Below are positions 3,864-9,704 of a stretch of DNA of 9,757 bases, one piece after another (the stretch's first letter is position 1; the number at the start of each line of letters is the position of its first letter). The position numbers were made by a program, and so were the translations under genes. Source of the stretch: Kiritimatiellia bacterium. Lineage in GTDB: Bacteria > Verrucomicrobiota > Kiritimatiellia > RFP12 > UBA3636. The stretch lies in assembly GCA_017476965.1 (NCBI GenBank), contig JAFUXX010000214.1, positions 1 to 9,757 of the forward strand. Direction: 5' to 3'. Under the pieces are notes generated by a model, which made no database searches, had not been told where the DNA came from, and saw only the letters and a list, made by a program, of their open reading frames with translations.

Positions 3864-5417
3864 ATGAAAAACGAAGAACAAACGCAACCCGCGCAACGCC
3901 TGGAGCTGTTGCCGGCCGCGGCCGTCCGCCGCTCGCCGTACCAGGTGCGGCGCGAGGAAGTCCCCGGGCCGGAGATGCTGGCGTCGGTGGCCGTCCACGG
4001 CCTCATAAACCCGATTACCGTGCGTCCGCTGCCGGACGGGGCGTTCGAGATAGTCGCCGGTCACAGGCGCTTCGCGGCGTTCCGCGAAGTGCGGCCGGGC
4101 GAGCCGATCCCGGCCATCGTCCTCGACGCCGACGACATGACGGCGGAAGACCTGCTCGTTTCCGAAAACTTCTTCCGGCGCGACTTGTCGCTGATGGAGG
4201 AGGCCATGAGCGTGGCGCAGCTGCGGGCGCACGGCCGCACGGTGGAGCAGGTGGCGGCGGTCGTGCACAAGAGCGAGCGCTGGGTGTACCGCCGCATTGC
4301 GATAGGCGGCGTGGCGGTGCCGTGGCGCGAATTCCTCCATGCGTGGGACGCGTCGTACGACACGGCCGCGGCCGTGGCGCGTCTGCCGCCGGACGTCCAG
4401 GCGCTGGCGTGGTCGGCGTTCCTCGCTTATCTCGCCGACGAATGCGACTTCCAGGCGCGGCGCGGCGACGCGGACGGCGCGCGATACCGCGACGGGTTCG
4501 TCGCCGAAGCGGACGCCGCGCGCTGCGACAAGGCCGCGCTCTGCAAGCTGATGGCGCACTACGTTTCGGACGCCGCCGTGCCGGAGCGCCGCGCGGCGGA
4601 AATCGTGCTGTCGTGGTTCGAGCCCGGCGCGGGGCTCCACAAATTCGCCGGCGACCACCGCGTGCTCGACCGCAAGTTCTGCTCTTTCGACTTCGAGCGC
4701 GATTGCCGCAACTGCACGAAGCGTAGCGACGTGCAGCCCGATTGGTTCGCGGCCGACGACGCCGCCGCCGCGCGCTCGGCCCCGCGCTGCCACGACGGAG
4801 AATGCTGGCGCGAAAAATGCAAAGCCGCCGAAGCGGCGCGCAAACAGCAGGAATCTCCCGGACGCTCAGAACCGCCACCAAGCGCAACCCCCGGCACGGA
4901 CGGAAACAACGACGAGTCCGCATCGGCGTCGCCGTCCGGAACCTGTTCCGCCGCCCCCCCGGAATCCGGGAAAAAGGAGGGCGCTTCTTCACCCGATCCG
5001 GCCGCCGGCGGCCTTGCATCCTCGTCCTGCCTGAGAGACGAGGAGCCGGCGCCGGACCGGGCTTCATCTTCCTCCCCCGCGCCGGCGCCTCGGACGGCGC
5101 CCGAAAATGTAAGCGTAGGAACGGACGCTGCCGGAATCGACTGGAGGCCGGCGCGGGCGGAGGATCCTATTTCGAGCGCACCGGCGCCGGCCGCGGACGT
5201 TGCGGCGCGCATGGGCGCAGTTTGGGCCTGCGCGCTCCTGCTTAGCGGCGAAACGCTGGAAAGCATCCTGCCGTCCGTCGGCGGCCTCAAGGTCGAAGAA
5301 ATGCGGCGCGGCGGGTGGCGCGCGGCGGTGGAGAAGAAGGCGCTGCCGCGGCTGAAACGCAACCGGGACGAAGCGGCCGGAGTGCTCAAGGCCTTGGCGG
5401 CGGAAGGGATGTGGTAA
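3864..5417 (+). CDS. ParB/RepB/Spo0J-family protein with cysteine motif and long linker
   Basis: The 517-aa protein starts with a ParB nuclease/CTPase-like domain: PYQVRR (about 25-30), a box like GxRRxxA (IVAGHRRFAA, 63-72), and SENFFRRDLSLMEEA (100-114). A ParB helix-turn-helix follows (RTVEQVAAVVHKSERWVYRR, 125-144). Cysteines at about 273, 281, 284, 309, 314 and 319 include CRNCTKRS and, further on, CHDGEC. This resembles the CxxCxxR...CxxxxC segment in many plasmid and phage ParB homologues. A disordered Ser/Pro/Ala linker (about 325-445) leads to a helical C-terminus. ParB proteins bind DNA and act in segregation or regulation; no ParA is seen here. ATG 3864 is preferred because AAGG (3853-3856) precedes it; 3849 and 3858 are alternatives. 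The stop overlaps the next start (TAATG). Confidence 0.85.
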   Translation: MKNEEQTQPAQRLELLPAAAVRRSPYQVRREEVPGPEMLASVAVHGLINPITVRPLPDGAFEIVAGHRRFAAFREVRPGEPIPAIVLDADDMTAEDLLVSENFFRRDLSLMEEAMSVAQLRAHGRTVEQVAAVVHKSERWVYRRIAIGGVAVPWREFLHAWDASYDTAAAVARLPPDVQALAWSAFLAYLADECDFQARRGDADGARYRDGFVAEADAARCDKAALCKLMAHYVSDAAVPERRAAEIVLSWFEPGAGLHKFAGDHRVLDRKFCSFDFERDCRNCTKRSDVQPDWFAADDAAAARSAPRCHDGECWREKCKAAEAARKQQESPGRSEPPPSATPGTDGNNDESASASPSGTCSAAPPESGKKEGASSPDPAAGGLASSSCLRDEEPAPDRASSSSPAPAPRTAPENVSVGTDAAGIDWRPARAEDPISSAPAPAADVAARMGAVWACALLLSGETLESILPSVGGLKVEEMRRGGWRAAVEKKALPRLKRNRDEAAGVLKALAAEGMW

Positions 5418-5911
5418 TGAAACTTTCCGCGAAAACCGACGTCGAGCGGCGCTTGCTCGACTATCTCGACGCGAACGCGTCGCCGGAGCTGCGCGCCAAG
5501 ATCGACGCGCTGCCCGATGGCGACCGCTTCGGACTGCGCGCCGCCTGGAAATTCATCACGGACGAAGCGCGCAAGAAACTTTCCGGCAAGTCCGGGTATC
5601 TCGCGGACGAGGTGGTCTTCGGCTGGCTCGTCCACTACTACGAAGACGTCGCCCCGGCCGAAGCGGCCAAGCCCGCGCCGGCCGTCGGCGTGAATGGAAA
5701 CGAAAACAAAAAGGCCTCCGCGAAAGCGGTCAAGCCCGACCGAAAACAACTGAGAAGGTCCAAGCCTTCGCCGGACGAAAAAACGGCCAAAGAAAAACCG
5801 GGCAAACCGGTTCCCGCCGATCCTCCCGCCGCCGACGTGCAGGTTTCCGCGCCGACGGCGGAGGATTCGGGTTTTTCGTTTTCGCTTTTCGAGGAGGAGG
5901 CAGGCGCATGA
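5417..5911 (+). CDS. PcfK-like protein
   Basis: The first 80 residues of this 164-aa protein match the PcfK pattern: a helix RRLLDYLDANASPELRAKI, then AAWKFITDEARKK, and GYLADEVVFGWLVHYYED. The rest is a low-complexity Lys/Pro/Ala tail ending in an acidic, aromatic FSFSLFEEE segment, common for interaction tails. PcfK was named from the conjugative plasmid pCF10 and is usually found next to PcfJ on plasmids, conjugative elements and phages; its biochemical role is not established. Here it is directly before pcfJ with an ATGA overlap and shares its first base with the ParB stop, so the three genes are surely co-transcribed. Confidence 0.8.
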   Translation: MKLSAKTDVERRLLDYLDANASPELRAKIDALPDGDRFGLRAAWKFITDEARKKLSGKSGYLADEVVFGWLVHYYEDVAPAEAAKPAPAVGVNGNENKKASAKAVKPDRKQLRRSKPSPDEKTAKEKPGKPVPADPPAADVQVSAPTAEDSGFSFSLFEEEAGA

Positions 5912-7269
5912 AACTCGCAACGCTTACCGAAGAGGAACGCGACGCCGTGCTGCTCGACCAGACGAGCCGCATGGCTGAGATGTTCGAGGCGCCCCTCCGC
6001 ACCGAGGACGCGTGGCGCAACGCCAGGCGCAAGCGGACCCGGTATCACGTAATCCTGCGCCCGGAAGGCGACGCCGGCGAACGGCTGCGCGTGATCGTGG
6101 CAGCGTCGCGCGCCGTCGGCGAAATCCGCGTCGCCGTGGACTGGGTGGCGGGCTCGCACCGCGAATGGTTCGCGGGCGCGCTCGACTGGATGAACGGCTG
6201 GTGGTTTTTCCGTTGGGATGTCGGCGGGCTCTATTCGCTCGACCGGAGCCGGCGCCTGCCAGTCTGGCCGTGGGCGACACTTGCGGGCGACGGCTTGTGC
6301 AACGGTTCGCCCTGGGAATGGATCGCCCGCGCCGCGCGCATGGTCGAACCGAAAAGTCTGCCCGCGTATCTCGCGGCGGCCGCGACGTCGCCGCGCGTCG
6401 AAATGCTCGTCCGCGCCGGGATGGACGCCCGGTGGTTCGGTCCGCAAATCCTCGCGCGGCTCGACGCCGACCCGGCGCTCGTGCGCTACGTGGCGGACGG
6501 CGCCGCGACGATTTCCGGAAAGGCGATTCCGCCGTCGGCCGTGCTCTACGGATTCCGGCGCGGCTGGCCGCTCGAGCGCGTCGCCGACGACCACTGCAAG
6601 AAAACGCTCTGGCACAATTGCCCGCGATACGGTGTGCCGCTCGACGACGCGGAAAAGTATCTGGCCGCGCAAAACGCCAGGCTGCGGGCGGAATTCACGG
6701 AGGCGCGCGTCGGCCGCGAACAGACGAACGAAATAACCCGGCTCGATCTTTCGGTTTACTGGCGTGACGCCCTCAAGTACGGCCTCGATTTGCATTCGCG
6801 ATCGGTGGCGTTCCCGCGGGCGTTCCACCGGGCCGCGAATTCCGTTGCGAGACGCCTCCGGGAGAAGACCGCGGCGGAGCGCCGTCTCGAACAAGAGACG
6901 CGGGCGAAGCGGCTGCAGGAAGCGGCCGAGCGCGCGTCCGCCGTCGTGTCCCGCGTGGAAGCGCCGGAATATTGGTCCGTCGAGGTGCCGCGGACGCAAA
7001 ACGACTTCCGCAAGGAGGGCGACGCGCTCGGCAACTGCATCGGCAGCGGCGGGTATGCAAAAGACATGGCCGCCGGGTCTTGCGTGTGCCTGTTCCTTCG
7101 CGGCCCGGACGGCCTCAGCGCCGACTGCCAAATCACGCTCGATCCGGGAAGCGCGCCGCGCGTGGCGCAGCTCTACGGACCGCACAACACCCCGCCGCCC
7201 GACGCGGCGCGGACATACGCGCGGCGCATTGCCGCCGCGCTCGGCAACGAAACGCACGAGGTGGCATAG
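5908..7269 (+). CDS. PcfJ-like protein
   Basis: The 453-aa protein has the PcfJ family signature at its C-terminus (about residues 365-440): an LxNCIGSGGYAKDMAAGSC block, CLFLRGPDG, a strand CQITLD, and VAQLYGPHNTPPP. These correspond to the family pattern of HxCVG...Y...I..lR, followed by the Q.yG..N motif. The N-terminal part is tryptophan-rich (about 70-140) and the middle is helical with a coiled-coil stretch (about 320-350). PcfJ is found with PcfK in conjugative and phage genomes; its activity is unknown. A GAGGAGGAGG tract (5891-5900), which also encodes the PcfK C-terminal glutamates, serves as SD for ATG 5908. The domain is complete and apparently intact. Confidence 0.85.
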   Translation: MKLATLTEEERDAVLLDQTSRMAEMFEAPLRTEDAWRNARRKRTRYHVILRPEGDAGERLRVIVAASRAVGEIRVAVDWVAGSHREWFAGALDWMNGWWFFRWDVGGLYSLDRSRRLPVWPWATLAGDGLCNGSPWEWIARAARMVEPKSLPAYLAAAATSPRVEMLVRAGMDARWFGPQILARLDADPALVRYVADGAATISGKAIPPSAVLYGFRRGWPLERVADDHCKKTLWHNCPRYGVPLDDAEKYLAAQNARLRAEFTEARVGREQTNEITRLDLSVYWRDALKYGLDLHSRSVAFPRAFHRAANSVARRLREKTAAERRLEQETRAKRLQEAAERASAVVSRVEAPEYWSVEVPRTQNDFRKEGDALGNCIGSGGYAKDMAAGSCVCLFLRGPDGLSADCQITLDPGSAPRVAQLYGPHNTPPPDAARTYARRIAAALGNETHEVA

Positions 7270-7271
7270 CC

Positions 7272-7655
7272 ATGACTTTTCAACTTCCGTGCCGCGTACA
7301 CCTCGTGGGCGCCCCGAAGTCCACGCCTAAAGGGTGGACGTACCGCGAACTTGTTGTCGAGGACGACGACCCGCGCTACCCGCAGCGCATACCCGTACAG
7401 TTTTCCGGGGACCGCTGCGCGCTCCTGGACTGCGTCCGGAAAGGCGACTACATCCGTCTCGTCTTCGACCTTGCCGGCCGGGAATGGGACGGGCGCTATT
7501 TCTCGACCGTCCGCGGGTGGCAGATCGACGTACGCGGCGGCGACGGCGTGTATCGCCGCGTCGAACCGCGCCGGGACGATCAACCGGACCTCTTCGCCGC
7601 CACGCCGCTGTCGTCCGGCGCGACCGCCCGCGCCGCGCCTCGGCCTCGGCCTTAG
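7272..7655 (+). CDS. DUF3127-like OB-fold protein
   Basis: The 127-aa product has the DUF3127 pattern over residues 4-95: an N-terminal strand, GWTYRELVVEDDDPRYPQRI, VQFSGDRCALLD, GDYIRLVFDLAGREWDGRYF, then STVRGWQIDV. Family members resemble single-stranded-DNA-binding OB folds (G-x-W-x-K-R-E-x-V, FDxxxREWxGRWYTDVRAWK). The tail (DDQPDLF plus a Pro/Arg/Ala stretch) is like the flexible tails of SSB-type proteins. It starts 2 nt after the PcfJ stop with no clear SD, so it probably relies on coupling. Association with ParB, PcfK and PcfJ suggests a DNA replication or processing module. A single-stranded-DNA role is inferred from the fold. Confidence 0.75.
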   Translation: MTFQLPCRVHLVGAPKSTPKGWTYRELVVEDDDPRYPQRIPVQFSGDRCALLDCVRKGDYIRLVFDLAGREWDGRYFSTVRGWQIDVRGGDGVYRRVEPRRDDQPDLFAATPLSSGATARAAPRPRP

Positions 7656-7656
7656 C

Positions 7657-7983
7657 CTGATCGTCCCGTCGAACATCGCCCCCGACACCGGTGAACTGCG
7701 CGATCCAAGCAAGCCCGTGCGGTCTCTCGACGGGTTCCTTGAAGTCGGCGACGGCGCGGGGTCGCTCGCTCTCGCCAGCCTCTGCGCCGACACCGCCGCC
7801 GCCGCGCTCGAACCGCTCGGCGTGTTCCTCGAATCGCGCACGTTCAGCCCGGAAGTCGGTCTACCGGCTTGCGACACGGTGACGTGCTCGCTCTCCTTCA
7901 CGCTCGCGCTCGGCCTCTTTGGCCCCGCCGAAGAACCCGGCGGCCCGGACGAAATCCGCACCCCGCACCCGTCCGCACCCTGA
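7657..7983 (+). CDS. Coding-looking stretch without a normal start (hypothetical or frameshifted)
   Basis: Right after the DUF3127 stop (7653-7655), the +1 frame carries about 108 codons with strong third-position GC bias and reasonable composition (NIAPDTGELRDP, SLDGFLEVGDG, LGVFLESRTFSPEVGL). It stops at TGA 7981-7983 inside the second inverted-repeat block. No ATG lies at its beginning. CTG 7657 and GTG 7717 are possible starts, and a +1 shift at CCT-TAG would fuse it to the DUF3127 protein. The other strand and frames here look like shadows. No family recognised. The 7656-8034 interval otherwise holds only the operator and a short leader. Confidence 0.4.
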   Translation: MIVPSNIAPDTGELRDPSKPVRSLDGFLEVGDGAGSLALASLCADTAAAALEPLGVFLESRTFSPEVGLPACDTVTCSLSFTLALGLFGPAEEPGGPDEIRTPHPSAP

Positions 7984-7997
7984 CAACTTGTCACCCC
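7977..7997. promoter_or_regulatory. TGACA-N3-TGTCA operator, copy 2 (before the tail operon)
   Basis: Arms TGACA (7981-7985) and TGTCA (7989-7993) lie in a 21-bp block matching 2857-2877 at 19 positions; the two mismatches fall in the centre. It is 37 bases before ATG 8035. No convincing -10 box follows on the plus strand, so it is called a protein-binding site rather than a promoter. Confidence 0.6.
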
Positions 7998-8034
7998 TTC
8001 TCGAACATCAACCCCAAACCCCGCAAAAAAAAAC

Positions 8035-8298
8035 ATGGCTGCAACAACATCAAACACGGCCACCACGCGGACCGACGAAGTGCGCGTGGAAACGCAGTTT
8101 CTCGCCCCGGACGGAACGACGGACTACGGACGCGCAACTGGAACCGTCCGCAAGACCGGCGAAACCTTCACGTTCGCGGTCGGCTTCAATGCAGATTCTT
8201 CGATCCAGGCCCCCGCCGCCGATCTGATCGAATACTGCGAGGACGCCATCGAATTTTTCACCGCGCTCAAATCCGCCGTCTTCACCGCAAACGCATAA
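8035..8298 (+). CDS. Hypothetical protein, first gene of the putative tail operon
   Basis: The 87-aa product is soluble, threonine-rich at its N-terminus, and then shows alternating strands (EVRVETQFLAPDGTTDYGRATGTVRKTGETFTFAVGF) and a C-terminal helix (AADLIEYCEDAIEFFTALKSA). It has no signal peptide or membrane segment. A run of A before the ATG replaces an SD sequence. It lies downstream of the conserved 21-bp block and is followed closely by a gene of similar small beta-rich character. A role in head-tail or tail assembly is a guess from position. The family is not recognised. Confidence 0.65.
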   Translation: MAATTSNTATTRTDEVRVETQFLAPDGTTDYGRATGTVRKTGETFTFAVGFNADSSIQAPAADLIEYCEDAIEFFTALKSAVFTANA

Positions 8299-8323
8299 CC
8301 TCCTACCCCCAGATTTCCCAGTC

Positions 8324-8674
8324 ATGGCAAATTCCTACACGCACCACGGCGAAGCCGCGAATTGCATCTGGGGCGCAGGCGGCCAGTTTTCCGCTTTTGG
8401 TTTCCTGTCCAGCCTCGGCGACAGCCGCGACGGCTCCGTTGCGGAACTCAAGGACGAAAACGGGCAGCTCGTCGGCTTGACGGTCTACGACAAGAAGACG
8501 ACCCTCTCCGCCGAAATCACGATGAAGAAGACGCAGAAACAGCCCGAATTCGGCGAATGCATTTCCATCGACGGAAAGAAATACATCTGCCGCGGTTCGA
8601 CGAAAACCGCCGAAAACGAGAATTACGCCCGGCTTTCGCTTTCGCTCGAAGCTTACCAGGGCGTCAATCTGTAG
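8324..8674 (+). CDS. Hypothetical beta-rich protein, possible phage tail component
   Basis: The 116-aa product is rich in short strands and turns (WGAGGQFSAFGFLSSLG, GQLVGLTVYDKKTTLSAEITMKK, GECISIDGKKYICRGSTK, YARLSLSLEAYQGVNL). This is compatible with a small beta-barrel or beta-sandwich phage structural protein. It has no membrane segment. It precedes a probable tail-assembly chaperone gene by 15 nt, where tail tube proteins are often found, but it is short for one. No SD is seen before ATG 8324. The assignment rests on position and composition, not on a recognised family. Confidence 0.6.
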   Translation: MANSYTHHGEAANCIWGAGGQFSAFGFLSSLGDSRDGSVAELKDENGQLVGLTVYDKKTTLSAEITMKKTQKQPEFGECISIDGKKYICRGSTKTAENENYARLSLSLEAYQGVNL

Positions 8675-8689
8675 CAAGGAGCTTCCGCA

Positions 8690-9214
8690 ATGTCCAACGC
8701 AATTCCCTCCCGCGCCGCCGCCGCGCTTTCTCCAGGATTCCCGCTCGCCCTCGCGAACGGAAAGACGCTTTTGCTCGGCCCGTTCACTCTGCGCCGCCGC
8801 CTGATGCTCGAAAACGTCGCCTCGCCCCTTTTCTCGAACGAAGAGCACTGCGGCATCGTCTTCGGATGGTGCGCGACGCTCCGCATTTTCGCGGAACCCG
8901 ACCCGGTCGAACTCACGCACGAACTCGCCGCCGTCGGCCCGGCGGGGTTCGTCGCGGAGTCCGTGGAATGGTTCTGCAACTGGCCGGGCGGATTCGCCGT
9001 GGAAGACCTCGCCGCCGCGGCTCTTGCGATCAAGGCCGAATGGTCGCGCCTCTGCGACCTCGACAAGCCGGACGCTCCGACCGAAGAAGGGCGCTCCAAG
9101 ATGGGGGAATCATGCGGGCCGGGGACGGATTCGTCGCCGAATTCCTCGGCCACGCCGTCTCCGCCTGGCACTGGCGGCCCGACGAAGCCTTCGACTGCCC
9201 CCTTGGCGTCTTGA
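8690..9214 (+). CDS. Probable phage tail-assembly chaperone
   Basis: The 174-aa protein has a strand (GKTLLLGPFTL) leading to a helix RRRLMLENVASPLFSNEE and GIVFGWCATLRIFA. This resembles the order in tail-assembly chaperones (TLxxLxxLExxGSPL, then a helix for ALxVLT). Helices follow (PVELTHELAAVGPAGFVAESVEWFC, VEDLAAAALAIKAEWSRL), then a Ser/Pro/Gly tail. Such chaperones bind the tape-measure protein during tail assembly. The SD AAGGAG (8676-8681) is 8 nt before ATG 8690. The last 34 codons overlap another ORF in the -1 frame (from 9112), the arrangement in which phages often make a longer frameshifted chaperone. Moderately sure. Confidence 0.6.
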   Translation: MSNAIPSRAAAALSPGFPLALANGKTLLLGPFTLRRRLMLENVASPLFSNEEHCGIVFGWCATLRIFAEPDPVELTHELAAVGPAGFVAESVEWFCNWPGGFAVEDLAAAALAIKAEWSRLCDLDKPDAPTEEGRSKMGESCGPGTDSSPNSSATPSPPGTGGPTKPSTAPLAS

Positions 9215-9552
9215 TCCTTGCGCTCCGCGAAGAGCGGCGCGCCGCCGATCCCCGCCGCCGCGGTTTCGGATGGGCCGAACTTGACGCGCTAGCCGCGGAG
9301 CTCCGCCCAAAGTTCGACGCCGAAAATCACAAGCGCAATCGCCACGGCGATCCGGGTGTACCACTTCGCGATCGCCGCCACGCGGGGCGAGTGGATGGGC
9401 TCGCCGGCCGAAATCGGCCGATTCCACCACTTGAGCCCGTCGTCCATGAGCTTGCACAACAGCCCGCCGCCAAGAGGAAAAATGACGATGAAGGCGGCGT
9501 AGTACCACCCAAGCCGGCCCCGTGGCCAAGCCCAATTCGCCGGAAGCGCTGA
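9112..9552 (+). CDS. ORF overlapping the tail chaperone in the -1 frame
   Basis: From ATG 9112 about 65 residues look genuine (GDGFVAEFLGHAVSAWHW, EAFDCPLGVLILALREERR, RRGFGWAELDALAAEL). Position, overlap and -1 frame match the second tail-chaperone reading frame of many siphophages, made by ribosomal frameshifting. No strong X-XXY-YYZ slippery heptamer is visible; the best candidate is G-GGG-GAA around 9103-9109. Independent initiation is also possible. After about base 9310 the ORF is antisense, in shared codon register, to the minus-strand membrane gene, and its sequence becomes shadow-like. The true C-terminus is therefore uncertain and the formal stop (9550-9552) may be an artefact of inserted sequence. 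Confidence 0.5.
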   Translation: MRAGDGFVAEFLGHAVSAWHWRPDEAFDCPLGVLILALREERRAADPRRRGFGWAELDALAAELRPKFDAENHKRNRHGDPGVPLRDRRHAGRVDGLAGRNRPIPPLEPVVHELAQQPAAKRKNDDEGGVVPPKPAPWPSPIRRKR

Positions 9553-9567
9553 AAAAATCGGAATCAT
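9289..9567 (-). CDS. Small two-helix membrane protein
   Basis: The 92-aa product has two membrane segments. One lies at about residues 20-40 (GWYYAAFIVIFPLGGGLL) and one at about 70-88 (YTRIAVAIALVIFGVELW), joined by a charged loop with KWWNRP. ATG 9567 is chosen because a near-consensus promoter ends 7 nt upstream; an upstream TTG (9615) would extend the ORF but lies across the promoter. It runs opposite to the tail genes and its 3' end lies over the reading frame from 9112. This suggests an independently expressed inserted gene (moron) that could act in lysis, immunity or superinfection exclusion; none of these can be shown from sequence. No family recognised. Confidence 0.7.
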   Translation of the reverse strand: MIPIFSALPANWAWPRGRLGWYYAAFIVIFPLGGGLLCKLMDDGLKWWNRPISAGEPIHSPRVAAIAKWYTRIAVAIALVIFGVELWAELRG

Positions 9568-9574
9568 GTCCCGA

Positions 9575-9603
9575 ATTATAAAACCGACCCGCAGTTTCGT
9601 CAA
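9575..9603 (-). promoter_or_regulatory. Near-consensus leaderless promoter of the minus-strand membrane gene
   Basis: On the minus strand TTGACG (9603-9598) and a perfect TATAAT (9580-9575) are separated by 17 bp. The ATG follows 7 nt after the -10 box, so transcription should start at or next to the start codon. Confidence 0.8.
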
Positions 9604-9623
9604 CCATGCCCGCAAATGCGCGG

Positions 9624-9690
9624 TTTGTCATACTTAAGGACACCGAACGGCGAAACCGAAGAACCGCATTTGTCAAATGCGAGGACACCG
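9624..9690 (+). repeat. Pair of 22-bp direct repeats with overlapping inverted repeat
   Basis: TTTGTCA-N7-GGACACCG occurs at 9624-9645 and 9669-9690, 45 bp apart, with identical spacing but different centre bases. Each unit contains a TGTC-N9-GACA dyad. The second overlaps an 8-bp-arm inverted repeat, CGCATTTG-T-CAAATGCG (9665-9681), whose right arm recurs at 9613-9620. The cluster fills the divergent region between the minus-strand membrane gene and the next plus-strand gene and is probably regulatory. Confidence 0.6.
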
Positions 9691-9696
9691 TAGAAT
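9670..9696 (+). promoter_or_regulatory. Possible promoter of the last, partial gene
   Basis: TTGTCA (9670-9675) and TAGAAT (9691-9696) have a short 15-bp spacer. The -10 box ends 8 nt before ATG 9705, again the leaderless geometry, although GGAGG (9698-9702) also lies between them. The -35 box overlaps the second direct repeat. Confidence 0.4.
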
Positions 9697-9704
9697 CGGA
9701 GGCG

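Noticed and set aside
3773..4793. Overlapping ORFs on both strands across the ParB N-terminal domain
   Set aside because: ParB motifs in the chosen frame are unmistakable; the alternatives are low-complexity Arg/Gly/Ala sequence.
4559..5920. Long minus-strand ORF (453 aa) opposite the ParB-like and PcfK-like genes
   Set aside because: Its composition is a mirror of the well-supported plus-strand genes, it has no promoter or SD, and it shows no recognisable domain. Open antisense frames are expected at this GC content.
5638..7257. Minus-strand ORF of 539 aa opposite PcfJ
   Set aside because: The plus strand has a clear PcfJ signature, SD and coupled start. The antisense product is arginine- and histidine-rich shadow sequence.
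7173..8066. Minus-strand ORF covering the DUF3127 gene and the region after it
   Set aside because: Serine- and arginine-rich, no promoter-like start, and it opposes a convincing DUF3127 domain.
9568..9615. TTG start at 9615 extending the minus-strand membrane protein by 16 residues
   Set aside because: The extension runs through a TTGACG-17-TATAAT promoter whose start point coincides with ATG 9567, so the extension would not be transcribed.
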